A DNA stretch of 64,000 nucleotides from Aquicoccus porphyridii (GCF_008369105.1 NZ_VINQ01000016.1:1-64000); one strand, 5' to 3'; counted from the stretch's first letter, positions 51,679 through 60,507 are shown. Numbers and translations: made by a program. The notes: generated by a model not told the origin, from the sequence alone.

Positions 51679-52704
51679 ATGCAGATGAGCCTTTTTGCCC
51701 TCGCCACGCTGATGCCGGTGGGGCTCATCCTGCTGGCTGCGGGTCTGGGCGGGATTTGGGGTTGGGTCGCGCTCATCTACATGACGGTATTGACCGCGGC
51801 GCTTGACCGCTATGTGCCGCGGCTCTTGCCGGAGCGAGCGGAGGGGGCCGAGTTTCCCGCGGGCAAGGGGTTGTCGGCGGGCTTGGGCCTGGCGCATTTC
51901 GCGGTGCTGGGGGCCATACCGGCGGCGGTGGCATGGGGTGGTCACGGCTGGGTCGCACTGGTGGTGACTCTGATCGCGGCGGCGCTCTGGCTGGGGCAGG
52001 TCAGCCACCCGAACGCGCATGAGTTGATCCATCGCGGTGCATGGCTGCCCCGGGCGCTGGGGCGCTGGGTTTATGTCTCGATGCTCATCGGGCATCATGC
52101 CTCGGCACATGTGCTGGTGCATCATACCCATGTCGGCACCGATGCCGACCCCAGTTCGGCGCGGCGGGGGCAAGGGTTCTGGCGCTTTGCCCCGCGCGCC
52201 TGGGCCGGATCGTTCATGGCCGGGTGGCGCGCCGAAAGCGCGCGCCGCACGCGGGCGGGCAAGGCGTGGATCGGGCATCCTTATGTCCAGTATGTCGGCG
52301 GTGCGGCGGGGTTCGTTGCGGCTTCGGCGCTGATTTTCGGGGCCCAGGGGTTGGTGGTGTTCCTGATCCTCGCGCTTTATGCGCAGCTTCAGATCCTTCT
52401 GGCCGATTACGTGCAGCATTACGGGCTGCGACGTCAGACCGGCGCGGATGGTCGGCCCGAACCGGTGAGCGACGGTCATAGCTGGAACACGCCGCACTGG
52501 TTTTCCTCGGCGTTGATGGTCAACGCGCCGCGCCATTCCGATCACCATCTGCACCCGACCCGGCCCTATCCGGGGCTGCAGTTGCGCGACGCGATGCCGA
52601 TGCTGCCGCATGCGCTGCCGGTGATGGCAGTGATCGCGCTTTTTCCGCCGCTCTGGCACCGGGTCATGCGGCGTGCACTTTCACGGGTCGGGCAAAGCGG
52701 TTAG
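51679..52704 (+). CDS. AlkB-type membrane hydroxylase (alkane 1-monooxygenase family)
   Basis: 341 aa, with GGAGAGG before the ATG. Three histidine boxes: HELIHR (114-119), HVLVHHTHVGTDADP (144 onward) and RHSDHH (285-290). DYVQHYGLRR (243-252) and the NAPRHSDHHLHPTRPYP tail are family features. Several membrane helices sit between them. The di-iron enzyme should hydroxylate an alkyl chain with O2. The first residue of the second box is His where alkane hydroxylases usually have Glu, so the substrate may differ. No rubredoxin gene is adjacent. Confidence 0.87.
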   Translation: MQMSLFALATLMPVGLILLAAGLGGIWGWVALIYMTVLTAALDRYVPRLLPERAEGAEFPAGKGLSAGLGLAHFAVLGAIPAAVAWGGHGWVALVVTLIAAALWLGQVSHPNAHELIHRGAWLPRALGRWVYVSMLIGHHASAHVLVHHTHVGTDADPSSARRGQGFWRFAPRAWAGSFMAGWRAESARRTRAGKAWIGHPYVQYVGGAAGFVAASALIFGAQGLVVFLILALYAQLQILLADYVQHYGLRRQTGADGRPEPVSDGHSWNTPHWFSSALMVNAPRHSDHHLHPTRPYPGLQLRDAMPMLPHALPVMAVIALFPPLWHRVMRRALSRVGQSG

Positions 52705-52714
52705 GCTCTGCGCC

Positions 52715-53110
52715 ATGAGATGGGTTTTCATCCTGATCGTGGCGCTGTGGGGCGGCATCGCCGGGGCCGGTGAGAGGCTCGACGCGGAGGCGTTCGACGC
52801 GCTGACCCAAGGCAAGACGTTCTACTATGGCGAGGGCGGACAGCCCTACGGGGCGGAAGAATATCTCGACAACCGCCGGGTGCGCTGGTCGTTTCTGGAC
52901 GGGCAATGCAAGGACGGGCACTGGTACGAGGCGGATGGCATGATCTGTTTCGCCTACGAAGATGCGCCCGAGCCGCATTGCTGGGTGTTCGAGACGGGCG
53001 CACGCGGGCTGATCGCGCGGTTCATGGGCGAGACGGGTGCGACCGAGCTTTACGAGATGCAGCAGACTCGCCAACCGTTGCGGTGCAAGGGGCCGGAAGT
53101 GGGGGTCTGA
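52715..53110 (+). CDS. Small exported protein of unknown function
   Basis: 131 aa. A signal peptide is at residues 1-18 (FILIVALWGGIAGAGE). The mature part holds FDALTQGKTFYYGEGGQPYGAEEYL, RVRWSFLDGQCKDGHWYE and CFAYEDAPEPHCWVFE, with four Cys that could form two disulfides. I know similar short periplasmic proteins in this lineage but no named function. It begins 10 bp after the AlkB-like gene and is likely co-transcribed. Confidence 0.8.
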   Translation: MRWVFILIVALWGGIAGAGERLDAEAFDALTQGKTFYYGEGGQPYGAEEYLDNRRVRWSFLDGQCKDGHWYEADGMICFAYEDAPEPHCWVFETGARGLIARFMGETGATELYEMQQTRQPLRCKGPEVGV

Positions 53111-53234
53111 GGCAGGCAATGCGTCCGTGTTTCTTCACGAGATCGAACCATCAAAGCATTTCGCGCGCGATCAAACTGATTCCGCCCGGGCCGCTTGTGG
53201 CCCGGGCAGCGAAATCAATTGAACACACCAGACC

Positions 53235-54782
53235 CTAGAACAGGCTGCCCTGTTCGGGCGGTTTGGCGGGTTTGCGGGTCTTTGACGCGCTGCCGCCGCC
53301 GATTTTCAACCGGCCATCCTGGAACTCGATTTCGAGCGCGCCGGCGGTCTCGGCGGCGGATCTGGTGGTCAGCACCCCCGCCTCGCCGCGCACCACGGCA
53401 TAGCCGCGTTCGAGCGTGGCCTTGTAGCCCAGCGTTTCGCGCAGCCGGTCGAGCGCGGCAAGGCGGCGCTTTGCCTCTTCGATGCGCGGCCCGCCCGCCT
53501 GTGCAAGGCGGCGCGAGATTGCCGTGAGCCGGTCGCCCTTGGCCGCAATGTCACGCAGGATCGGGCCGGGGCTGAGCCGGTCGGTGCGGCGGCCCAGCGC
53601 CTCGGCCCGGGCGCGAACGGTCTGGAGCAACCCGGCGGGCAGGCGTGGCGCGATGCCGTCGAGATGGCGTCGTTCCTGCGCGATCTGGCGGCGCAGCGTG
53701 GCGGGACGCAGCGCGCCCGAGACCTCGGAGAGGCGCACCTGGCGGCGTTGAACCCCGGTGATGAGCGCGGCGGGAAGCCGTTCGCCCGCGCGGTCGAGCC
53801 GTTGCGCCGCGCCTTCGGTCAATGTCTGGGGCCGGGGCAGCGCACGGGCGAGATCACGCAGGCGCTGGCCGCGCGCGGCGATGCCCTGCCCCGCCGCATG
53901 CGACATGCGCGCGCCCTGCCCGTCGACCCATGACAGGAGATCAAGCCGCACCGGCACGGCGAGTTCGGCCGCCGCCGTGGGGGTCGGCGCGCGCTTGTCG
54001 GAGACGAAGTCGATCAGCGTGGTGTCGGTTTCATGGCCCACTGCCGAAATCAACGGGATGTCCGAGGCAGCGGCGGCGCGAGCGACGATCTCCTCGTTGA
54101 AGCCCCAGAGATCCTCGATGCTGCCGCCACCGCGGGCGACGATAATGAGGTCGGGGCGCGGGATGCGCCCGCCGGGGTCAAGCGCGTTGAAGCCACGAAT
54201 CGCGGCAGCCACCTCGGGCGCGCATTTCTCGCCTTGCACGGCGACGGGCCAGATCAGCACCTTGCGCGGGAAGCGGTCGCGCAACCGGTGCAGGATGTCG
54301 CGGATCACCGCGCCGGAAGGCGAGGTGACGACTCCGATCACCTCGGGCAGGTAGGGCAGCTTCTTTTTGCGCTCGGGCGCGAACAACCCCTCGGCGGCGA
54401 GCGCCGCCTTGCGCTTTTCCAGCATCGCCATCAGCGCGCCGAGCCCGGCAGGTTTCAGATCCTCGATCACGATCTGGTAGCGCGATTGCCCGCCGAAGGT
54501 GGTGATGCGCCCCGTTGCCACCATCTCCATGCCTTCCTCGGGCTGGACCGAAAGGCGGGTGGCCACGCCCTTCCAGATCACGCCCGACAGCACCGAGCGG
54601 TCATCCTTGAGATCGAGATAGACATGCCCCGAACGCGGGCGCGAGACGCGGCCCACCTCGCCGCGGATGCGGACATGGCCGAACTCGCCCTCGATCACGC
54701 GCTTGATCGCGTTCGAGAACTCCGAAACGGTGAACTCGGGCTCGTTCATGCCCGGGCCGGGGTCGTCGATCAGGTCTGACAT
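53235..54782 (-). CDS. xseA: Exodeoxyribonuclease VII large subunit
   Basis: 515 aa. An N-terminal OB fold (VRIRGEVGRVSRPRSGHVYLDLKDD) is followed by the nuclease core with GVVTSPSGAVIRDI, ARGGGSIEDLWGFNEE and SAVGHETDTTLIDF. A long helical C-terminal region ends with GYAVVR and a basic tail. With XseB it degrades single-stranded DNA. xseB is not in the window. Divergent from purD with only 73 bp between them. Confidence 0.95.
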   Translation of the reverse strand: MSDLIDDPGPGMNEPEFTVSEFSNAIKRVIEGEFGHVRIRGEVGRVSRPRSGHVYLDLKDDRSVLSGVIWKGVATRLSVQPEEGMEMVATGRITTFGGQSRYQIVIEDLKPAGLGALMAMLEKRKAALAAEGLFAPERKKKLPYLPEVIGVVTSPSGAVIRDILHRLRDRFPRKVLIWPVAVQGEKCAPEVAAAIRGFNALDPGGRIPRPDLIIVARGGGSIEDLWGFNEEIVARAAAASDIPLISAVGHETDTTLIDFVSDKRAPTPTAAAELAVPVRLDLLSWVDGQGARMSHAAGQGIAARGQRLRDLARALPRPQTLTEGAAQRLDRAGERLPAALITGVQRRQVRLSEVSGALRPATLRRQIAQERRHLDGIAPRLPAGLLQTVRARAEALGRRTDRLSPGPILRDIAAKGDRLTAISRRLAQAGGPRIEEAKRRLAALDRLRETLGYKATLERGYAVVRGEAGVLTTRSAAETAGALEIEFQDGRLKIGGGSASKTRKPAKPPEQGSLF

Positions 54783-54855
54783 GGGGCCTCGCTTGCCTAT
54801 GGCGCGCGCACATCCTAGAACGCCGCCCAGCAAAGGCCAAGCGGAAGGGCAGCCC

Positions 54856-56118
54856 ATGAACATCCTCATTCTCGGCGGCGGCGGGCGGGAACACAGCCTC
54901 GCCTGGGCGGTGATGCAGAATCCCAAATGCGACAAGCTCATCGTGGCGCCGGGCAATGCGGGGATCGCGCAGATCGCGGAATGCGCCAGCATCGACATCA
55001 TGAATCCCGGGCTGGTCGCGACATTCGCCGAAGAGAACGCGATTGATTTCGTGATCGTCGGCCCCGAGGCGCCGCTGGAAGCGGGGGTGGCCGACCGGCT
55101 GCGCGCGGCGGGGATTCCGGTGTTTGGCCCCTCGGCGGCGGCGGCGCGGCTGGAAAGTTCGAAAAGTTTCACCAAGGCGGTCTGCGACGCGGCGGGTGCC
55201 CCGACGGCGGGCTATGCCCATTTCACCGATCACGCGGCGGCGCGGGACTACGTGGAAGACCAGGGCGCGCCGATCGTGATCAAGGCGGACGGGCTGGCTG
55301 CGGGAAAGGGCGTGGTCGTGGCCGAAACGGTGGATCAGGCGCTGGCGGCGCTTGACGACATGTTCGGCGGCGCGTTCGGAGAGGCCGGGGCCGAGGTGGT
55401 GATCGAGGAATTCATGGAGGGCGAGGAGGCGTCGTTCTTCGTGCTGTGCGATGGCGAGGACGCGCTGCCCATCGGCACGGCGCAGGACCACAAGCGGGTC
55501 GGCGAAGGCGACACCGGCCCCAATACCGGCGGCATGGGCGCCTATTCACCCGCCCCGGTGCTAACGGACGCGGTGGCGCAGAAGACGATGGACGAGATCG
55601 TTTACCCGACGCTGAAGGAGATGGCCCGGCGCGGCACGCCCTACCAGGGGGTGCTTTACGTGGGGCTGATGATCAGGGACGGGCAACCGCGGCTGGTGGA
55701 ATACAACGTGCGCTTTGGCGATCCCGAGTGCCAGGTGCTGATGATGCGGCTGGGCGCGCAGGCGTTCGATCTGATGCATGCGGCGGCCGAGGGGCGGCTT
55801 TCGGAATGCGCGGTCAACTGGGCCGACGATCACGCGATGACAGTGGTGATGGCGGCAAAGGGCTATCCCGGCGCCTATGACAAGGGCAGCGTGATCGGCG
55901 GGCTTGAGGATTGCCCTGCGGATTCGTTCCGGATGGTGTTCCACGCGGGCACCGCGCGCGAACGCGGGCAATTCATCGCGAATGGCGGGCGGGTTCTGAA
56001 CGTCACCGCGCGCGGCGCCAGTTTGCGCGAAGCGCGCGAGCGGGCCTATGCGATGGTCGATCGGATCGACTGGGCGCAGGGGTTTTGCCGCCGCGATATC
56101 GGCTGGCGGGCCCTCTAG
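54856..56118 (+). CDS. purD: Phosphoribosylamine--glycine ligase
   Basis: 420 aa. N-terminal MNILILGGGGREHSLAW, the ATP-grasp KADGLAAGKGVVVAET, NTGGMGAYSPAP and FGDPECQVLMMRL are all GARS signatures. It makes glycinamide ribonucleotide in de novo purine synthesis. The ATG is the family start, with GGAAGGGC upstream. Terminated by the GTGAGGGGC hairpin at 56160-56180. Confidence 0.96.
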   Translation: MNILILGGGGREHSLAWAVMQNPKCDKLIVAPGNAGIAQIAECASIDIMNPGLVATFAEENAIDFVIVGPEAPLEAGVADRLRAAGIPVFGPSAAAARLESSKSFTKAVCDAAGAPTAGYAHFTDHAAARDYVEDQGAPIVIKADGLAAGKGVVVAETVDQALAALDDMFGGAFGEAGAEVVIEEFMEGEEASFFVLCDGEDALPIGTAQDHKRVGEGDTGPNTGGMGAYSPAPVLTDAVAQKTMDEIVYPTLKEMARRGTPYQGVLYVGLMIRDGQPRLVEYNVRFGDPECQVLMMRLGAQAFDLMHAAAEGRLSECAVNWADDHAMTVVMAAKGYPGAYDKGSVIGGLEDCPADSFRMVFHAGTARERGQFIANGGRVLNVTARGASLREARERAYAMVDRIDWAQGFCRRDIGWRAL

Positions 56119-56159
56119 GCGCCGGGCCGGCTTCGAATCGCTGACGCGATACGATCAAC

Positions 56160-56210
56160 GTGAGGGGCTCTGCCCCTCACACTCCCCGAGGTATTTTCAG
56201 TCAGATGAAG
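56160..56210 (+). terminator. Hairpin after purD followed by a GAGGTATTT repeat unit
   Basis: The nine-base stem GTGAGGGGC-TCT-GCCCCTCAC (56160-56180) is followed at 56188-56210 by GAGGTATTTTCAGTCAGATG, a variant of the repeat at 34906. It probably serves both purD and the convergent DUF4389 gene. Confidence 0.7.
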
Positions 56211-56230
56211 CCAGGGCGGTCGGTGCGGCG

Positions 56231-56542
56231 TCAGTCGAGCTCGGTCCAGGGCCAGGGTTTGACGTTGGCGCCCGTCATGTAGCGGGCGGCCTTGGCCATC
56301 CAGACCCCGAGATCGGTGCCGAATTCGGCAAGGCTGGGATTCGGGGTGCCCTTGTTGACCAGCATGATCACGATCTGGATCACGGTCAGGACGCCAAGCA
56401 CGGTATGGCTCACACTGAGCATCATCGCGATCAGGATCGTGTAGAGAATGCGCAGCAGCATGGTGTCCGGTTGTTCAGGTTCGAACTGTTCGCCATGCAG
56501 GCGACCGGAGAGTTTGTCGTCGGCGTCCAAACGTGGCTCCAT
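56231..56542 (-). CDS. DUF4389 domain-containing membrane protein
   Basis: 103 aa from the ATG at 56542; a TTG at 56581 would add 13 residues. One long hydrophobic region (LRILYTILIAMMLSVSHTVL, GVLTVIQIVIML) makes two closely spaced helices, followed by the family's soluble end (LAEFGTDLGVWMAKAARYMTGANVKPWPW). Function unknown. It is on the same strand as the host-attachment-type gene, 111 bp apart. Confidence 0.8.
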   Translation of the reverse strand: MEPRLDADDKLSGRLHGEQFEPEQPDTMLLRILYTILIAMMLSVSHTVLGVLTVIQIVIMLVNKGTPNPSLAEFGTDLGVWMAKAARYMTGANVKPWPWTELD

Positions 56543-56653
56543 CGGTTGACGAGGTCTGGTTTGCGCATCGGTATAACACAAGCGCGGGCCCCGGCCACCG
56601 GCAAACTTTGACGTGCAAACCTTGACGCAAGATGCGTGCCTGAACGCCGCCTG

Positions 56654-57100
56654 TCAGACCACGATGATGTCACCCAGGCGATCCGGAAGATCGGCCAGCG
56701 GCAGTTTGGTCAGATCCTTGTCCAGATCGGCGAGAAGCACGGATTTGAGCGTCTCGGACATCTCGTCACGCAACGCACCCAGCATCGCGGGCGGGGCCAC
56801 GATCAGCAACCGGTCATACCCGCCTGCGTCGAATGCCTGTTGCGTCTCGTCAAGGACATGCGCCGCGAAATCGTCGCGTTGCTGGCGACGTTCCGAGGTG
56901 GGGCATTCGAATTCATGCCCCGCCATGCCGGGCGCGGCCCGGTTGCGACCAGGCGCATCGGCGTAGGCGTGCGCGATATCATTGAATTCCTCGATCGAGC
57001 GCGAGGCGATTTCCTCCACGCCCTTGCCCACGCCGGAATTGGCGCAAAGCCGCATGCGCGATTCGCTGGCCAAAAGAATGAGCGTCTTGACAGGTTTCAT
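56654..57100 (-). CDS. Host attachment family protein
   Basis: 148 aa. The LILLASESRMRLCAN start, a central FECPTSERRQQRDDFAAHV and VAPPAMLGALRDEMSETLKS match the family named for proteins needed for attachment to host cells. The fold resembles peptide-release-factor-like domains. The name comes from Agrobacterium work and need not imply attachment here. Cytoplasmic, no signal. It lies downstream of rpoH on the same strand, 93 bp away. Confidence 0.88.
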   Translation of the reverse strand: MKPVKTLILLASESRMRLCANSGVGKGVEEIASRSIEEFNDIAHAYADAPGRNRAAPGMAGHEFECPTSERRQQRDDFAAHVLDETQQAFDAGGYDRLLIVAPPAMLGALRDEMSETLKSVLLADLDKDLTKLPLADLPDRLGDIIVV

Positions 57101-57193
57101 CGGCTTGTCCTTTCACCACTACTGTCAGAGCACAACGCGCGCGGGCGCGCCCTGACCACAAGACGGCGATGTGCCGACACCCCCGGGGAAGGG

Positions 57194-58090
57194 TCAGGCC
57201 GCGGGCGCCATACCCCGCTCGGCGGCAAGCTCGCGCATGCGCTCTTGCAGTTTCTCGAAGGCGCGCACCTCGATCTGGCGGATGCGTTCGCGGCTCACGT
57301 CATACTGGCTCGACAGGTCTTCGAGCGTGATCGTCTCGTCGCTGAGGCGGCGCTGGGTCAGGATGTCGCGTTCGCGGTCATTGAGTACTTTCATCGCGAC
57401 CGCCAGCAATTCGCGCCGCGCCTCAAGCTCGTCGCGCGCCTCGTAATCCGAGGCCTGGTCGGCGGATTCATCCTCGAGCCAGTCCTGCCATTGCATCGTG
57501 CCTTCGCCCTCTTGACCCACGGTCGCGTTGAGCGAGGCGTCGCCCCCCGAGAGGCGCCGGTTCATCGAGATCACCTCGGTTTCGGTCACGCCCAGATCAT
57601 GCGCGATGCGCTTGACATTCTCGGGGCGCATGTCGCCGTCTTCGAGCGCACCAATGCGGGCCTTGGCCTTGCGCAGGTTGAAGAAGAGTTTTTTCTGGGC
57701 GCTGGTGGTGCCCAGTTTCACAAGGCTCCATGACCGCAGGATATATTCCTGGATCGAGGCCCGAATCCACCACATCGCGTAGGTCGCAAGGCGAAAGCCC
57801 CGTTCGGGGTCAAAGCGTTTCACCGCCTGCATGAGGCCGACATTGGCCTCGGAAATCACCTCGGCCTGGGGCAGGCCATAGCCGCGATAGCCCATCGCGA
57901 TCTTGGCCGCGAGGCGCAGGTGCGAGGTGACCATCTTGTGTGCCGCCTCGGTGTCCTGATCCTCGACCCAGCGCTTGGCCAGCATGTATTCTTCTTCCGG
58001 TTCCAAAAGCGGAAACTTGCGGATTTCCTGCAAATAGCGGTTCAGCCCGCCTTCGGGTGTCGGGACCGGGAGGTTTGCATAGTTGCTCAT
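57194..58090 (-). CDS. rpoH: RNA polymerase sigma-32 factor (heat-shock sigma factor)
   Basis: 298 aa. Region 2 contains HLRLAAKIAMGYRGYGL, DPERGFRLATYAMWWIRASI; region 4 contains YDVSRERIRQIEVRAFEKL. The RpoH box QKKLFFNLRKAK is present and separates it from other group 3 sigmas. It directs transcription of heat-shock and, in this lineage, oxidative-stress genes. Many Rhodobacterales carry two rpoH genes; which paralogue this is cannot be told. Promoter at 58131-58159. Confidence 0.96.
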   Translation of the reverse strand: MSNYANLPVPTPEGGLNRYLQEIRKFPLLEPEEEYMLAKRWVEDQDTEAAHKMVTSHLRLAAKIAMGYRGYGLPQAEVISEANVGLMQAVKRFDPERGFRLATYAMWWIRASIQEYILRSWSLVKLGTTSAQKKLFFNLRKAKARIGALEDGDMRPENVKRIAHDLGVTETEVISMNRRLSGGDASLNATVGQEGEGTMQWQDWLEDESADQASDYEARDELEARRELLAVAMKVLNDRERDILTQRRLSDETITLEDLSSQYDVSRERIRQIEVRAFEKLQERMRELAAERGMAPAA

Positions 58091-58130
58091 GGTTCAGGGT
58101 GTCCCTTCCGATGTTTATCGACTTAACATT

Positions 58131-58159
58131 AAGATATGCGCCAGTTTAGAACGATTCAA
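58131..58159 (-). promoter_or_regulatory. Predicted rpoH promoter
   Basis: TTGAAT (58159-58154), 17 bp, TATCTT (58136-58131), start near 58124. The CCTTGAA around the -35 also resembles a sigma-32 -35, so autoregulation is possible. An inverted repeat AGTGTT-N5-AACACT lies 16 bp upstream (58175-58191). Confidence 0.55.
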
Positions 58160-58285
58160 GGCCAAAGGACGCAAAGTGTTATCAAAACACTAGGATATTC
58201 GGGTGGGTTTTACATCCCATGTGTCAGTGTTCTCACGCCGATGTGCATAACCTTGACATGGATACTGCCGGCATGCCCGGCTGGA

Positions 58286-59344
58286 TCACTTTTCGTCCAG
58301 CGCGTTCGACGCGCCCTCGGTTCCGCGCAGGGCGGCGATGAGACCGGCCATGTCCGCGGGCAGCGGGGATGCGAACTGCATGCTCTCGCCGCTCACCGGG
58401 TGCACGAATCCAAGCGTGGCGGCATGAAGCGCCTGGCGCGGGAAATCGCGCGCCGCCGTCAGCCCGGCAGGGGGCAAGGCGCGCAGCGGCAGCTTGCGCC
58501 GCCCGCCATAGACCGGATCGCCGACAAGGCCATGACCGGCATGGGCCATATGCACCCGGATCTGGTGGGTGCGGCCGGTTTCGAGCCAGCATTCGACCAG
58601 CGACAGTGCGGGCGGCGTGCCGAAGCTTTCCAGCACCCGGGCGCGGGTCACGGCATGGCGGCCGCCGCCGAACAGCACCGCCTGACGCTGGCGGTCATGC
58701 TTGTGACGGGCCAGGTCGCTGGTGATCTTCATGATGTTGCCGGGCTCGAAACTCACACCACGGATGCCGCGCAGGCGCGGGTCGCTGGCATCGGGGACGC
58801 CATGGGCGATGGCGAGGTAATGCCGGATGACGGTGTGTTTCTCGAATTGCGCGGACAGCCCCTGATGCGCACGGTCAGACTTGGCCACGACCAGCAGGCC
58901 CGACGTGTCCTTGTCGATGCGGTGCACGATCCCGGGCCGGGCCACCCCCCCCACCCCCGAAAGCGTCGCACCGCAATGGTGCAAAAGCGCATTGACCAAG
59001 GTGCCCTGCGGCGTGCCCGGCGCGGGATGCACCACGAGCCCCGCGGGCTTGTCGATCACGATCAGGTCGGCATCCTCGTGGATCACGTTTAGGGGGATGT
59101 CCTCGGGGCCGATATGGCTCTCGCTGGCCTCTTCCAGCGTGATCTCGATCCGGTCGCCCTCGGCCACGCGGGCCTTGGGGTTCTCGGCCAGCACGTCGTT
59201 CACCCGCACCGCCCCCTCGGCCAGCAGCCGGGCCAGGCGCGAGCGCGACAGTGCCGCCGCCTCTGGCACATCGCGCGAAAGCGCCTTATCAAGGCGGTTG
59301 GGCGGATCGGCCGCGATGACAAAGCAAAGACGGGTTTCAGCCAA
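58286..59344 (-). CDS. RluA-family 23S rRNA pseudouridine synthase (RluD-like)
   Basis: 352 aa. An N-terminal S4 domain (RLDKALSRDVPEAAALSRSRLARLL) is followed by the catalytic core with VHRIDKDTSGLLVVAKS, whose Asp is the nucleophile, and GRTHQIRVHMAHAGHGLVGDP. It starts with a TTG at 59344 behind GGGAG; no ATG fits. The first base of its codon is the complement of the first base of the divergent DUF6476 ATG, so the two genes share one base. rluD next to rpoH is usual in alphaproteobacteria. Confidence 0.93.
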   Translation of the reverse strand: MAETRLCFVIAADPPNRLDKALSRDVPEAAALSRSRLARLLAEGAVRVNDVLAENPKARVAEGDRIEITLEEASESHIGPEDIPLNVIHEDADLIVIDKPAGLVVHPAPGTPQGTLVNALLHHCGATLSGVGGVARPGIVHRIDKDTSGLLVVAKSDRAHQGLSAQFEKHTVIRHYLAIAHGVPDASDPRLRGIRGVSFEPGNIMKITSDLARHKHDRQRQAVLFGGGRHAVTRARVLESFGTPPALSLVECWLETGRTHQIRVHMAHAGHGLVGDPVYGGRRKLPLRALPPAGLTAARDFPRQALHAATLGFVHPVSGESMQFASPLPADMAGLIAALRGTEGASNALDEK

Positions 59345-59646
59345 TGGACGACACTCCCCAGGTGGTGGATACGCGGACGCTGAAATTCCTGCGCGTTCTG
59401 GTCACGGTTCTGACCGCAACGATGATCGTGGGTGTTCTAGTCATCATCACGCTCCTTGTCATCAGGCTCCAGGCCAGCCCTCCGCCCCTGCCCGAGCGGA
59501 TCACCCTGCCCGAAGGCACCAAGGCGGTGGCGTTCACCCAGTCCGAGACATGGTATGCGGTGGTCACCGAGGATGACCGCATCCTGATCTACAACCCCGT
59601 CACCGGTGCACTGGTTCAGGACATCGAGATCACGGCAGGGGAGTGA
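59344..59646 (+). CDS. DUF6476 family membrane protein
   Basis: 100 aa. One membrane helix (VTVLTATMIVGVLVIITLLVI, about residues 20-41) is followed by a small soluble part with beta strands (AVAFTQSETWYAVVTEDDRILIYN). Function unknown. Its ATG starts at the same base as the divergent rluD start, and its TGA stop (59644-59646) abuts the 3' CCA end of tRNA-His, leaving no spacer on either side. Its ribosome-binding site must lie inside the rluD coding sequence. Confidence 0.85.
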   Translation: MDDTPQVVDTRTLKFLRVLVTVLTATMIVGVLVIITLLVIRLQASPPPLPERITLPEGTKAVAFTQSETWYAVVTEDDRILIYNPVTGALVQDIEITAGE

Positions 59647-59723
59647 TGGTACCGCCTCCCTGGCTTGAACAGGGGACCTCTGGATCCACAATCCAGCGCT
59701 CTAACCAACTGAGCTAAGGCGGC
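59647..59723 (-). tRNA. tRNA-His (anticodon GTG)
   Basis: A 77-nt cloverleaf with encoded CCA. Acceptor arms GCCGCCT/AGGCGGT begin with a G1-U72 pair. The anticodon arm is CTGGA-TTGTGGA-TCCAG. There is no G-1 opposite position 73, which is A; this matches the alphaproteobacterial exception, where HisRS does not need G-1. Convergent with, and touching, the DUF6476 gene. Confidence 0.95.
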
Positions 59724-59733
59724 ACTGGGGGGC

Positions 59734-59762
59734 GATTTAGCTTTGTGCGGGCGCGAATGCAA
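59734..59762 (-). promoter_or_regulatory. Predicted tRNA-His promoter
   Basis: TTGCAT (59762-59757), 17 bp, TAAATC (59739-59734), placing the start about 4 bp before the mature tRNA 5' end. Confidence 0.5.
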
Positions 59763-59890
59763 GAGGGTTGTGGCGTGTCGGGCAGAATCGGATTCCCCTC
59801 GCCCGGCAATTGCGCCATGCCCTGAAAACGATACCCCCGCTGGCGGACTGCATGGAAAAACACCACCTGAGCGCAACGCGCCCGGGCCGC

Positions 59891-59914
59891 ATCTCTTTCT
59901 TGGTGAAAATACTC
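59891..59914 (-). repeat. Single GAGTATTT...CAAGAAAGA repeat unit
   Basis: On the minus strand GAGTATTTTCACCAAGAAAG, a solitary copy of the unit paired at 4450-4510 and 15355-15429. It lies in the 300-bp region 59724-60024 between tRNA-His and the GNAT gene, which otherwise shows only GC-rich sequence. Confidence 0.65.
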
Positions 59915-60024
59915 ATGTTTCCACCCTTTGAACTCGCATGACCGGTGCGGGATGGCCGCTTGCCCCGGTGCGGCGGCGGGTGGGTGGGCGGGGCCGCCGT
60001 GCCGGGGCAAGCCCGGAGTATCGC

Positions 60025-60507
60025 CTAAAGGTCGATCTCCCAGTCTTGCTCGACCAGGTCGACACCGAAGGAGCGCACCGGTTTCGACGCAACGCAACGC
60101 CAGCCCGCCCGCGCATAGAGCGCGCAGGCCGCGCGGTGGCTTTCATGGGTCGAAAGCCGCATCCGCCGATAGCCCCGGTCACGCGCCCAGCCCATGCAGG
60201 TGTCGAGCAGGTAACGGCCCAGCCCCCTGCCCCGCGCCTCGGGCATGAGCAGAAAAAGCCGCAGTCTGGCGGTCTGCTCGTCATTTCGCACACAGAAGAT
60301 CGAGCCCAGCCGCGTGCCGTTCTCTTCGGCGATAAAGGCGCGTTCGCAGGCGGGATCGTGATGGCGGATGAAATCGGCCAGCACCTCGGCCACCAGCGCC
60401 TCGAACGTGCGGTCAAACCCTTCGTCGCGCGCATAAAGCATCCCGTGCTGTTCGATCAGCCAGCCGGCATCGCCGATTTCCAGATTTCTCAGGATCATCT
60501 TGCCCAT
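60025..60507 (-). CDS. GNAT-family N-acetyltransferase
   Basis: 160 aa; ATG at 60507, or at 60498 (MILRN). The acetyl-CoA-binding motif A is LFLLMPEARGRGLGRYLLDTC, with the R/Q-x-x-G-x-G/A pattern as RGRGLG, then CALYARAGWRCV (motif B). An N-terminal helix pair precedes it. Substrate unknown; members acetylate amino groups of proteins, peptides or small molecules. Divergent from the DUF6324 gene. Confidence 0.88.
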   Translation of the reverse strand: MGKMILRNLEIGDAGWLIEQHGMLYARDEGFDRTFEALVAEVLADFIRHHDPACERAFIAEENGTRLGSIFCVRNDEQTARLRLFLLMPEARGRGLGRYLLDTCMGWARDRGYRRMRLSTHESHRAACALYARAGWRCVASKPVRSFGVDLVEQDWEIDL

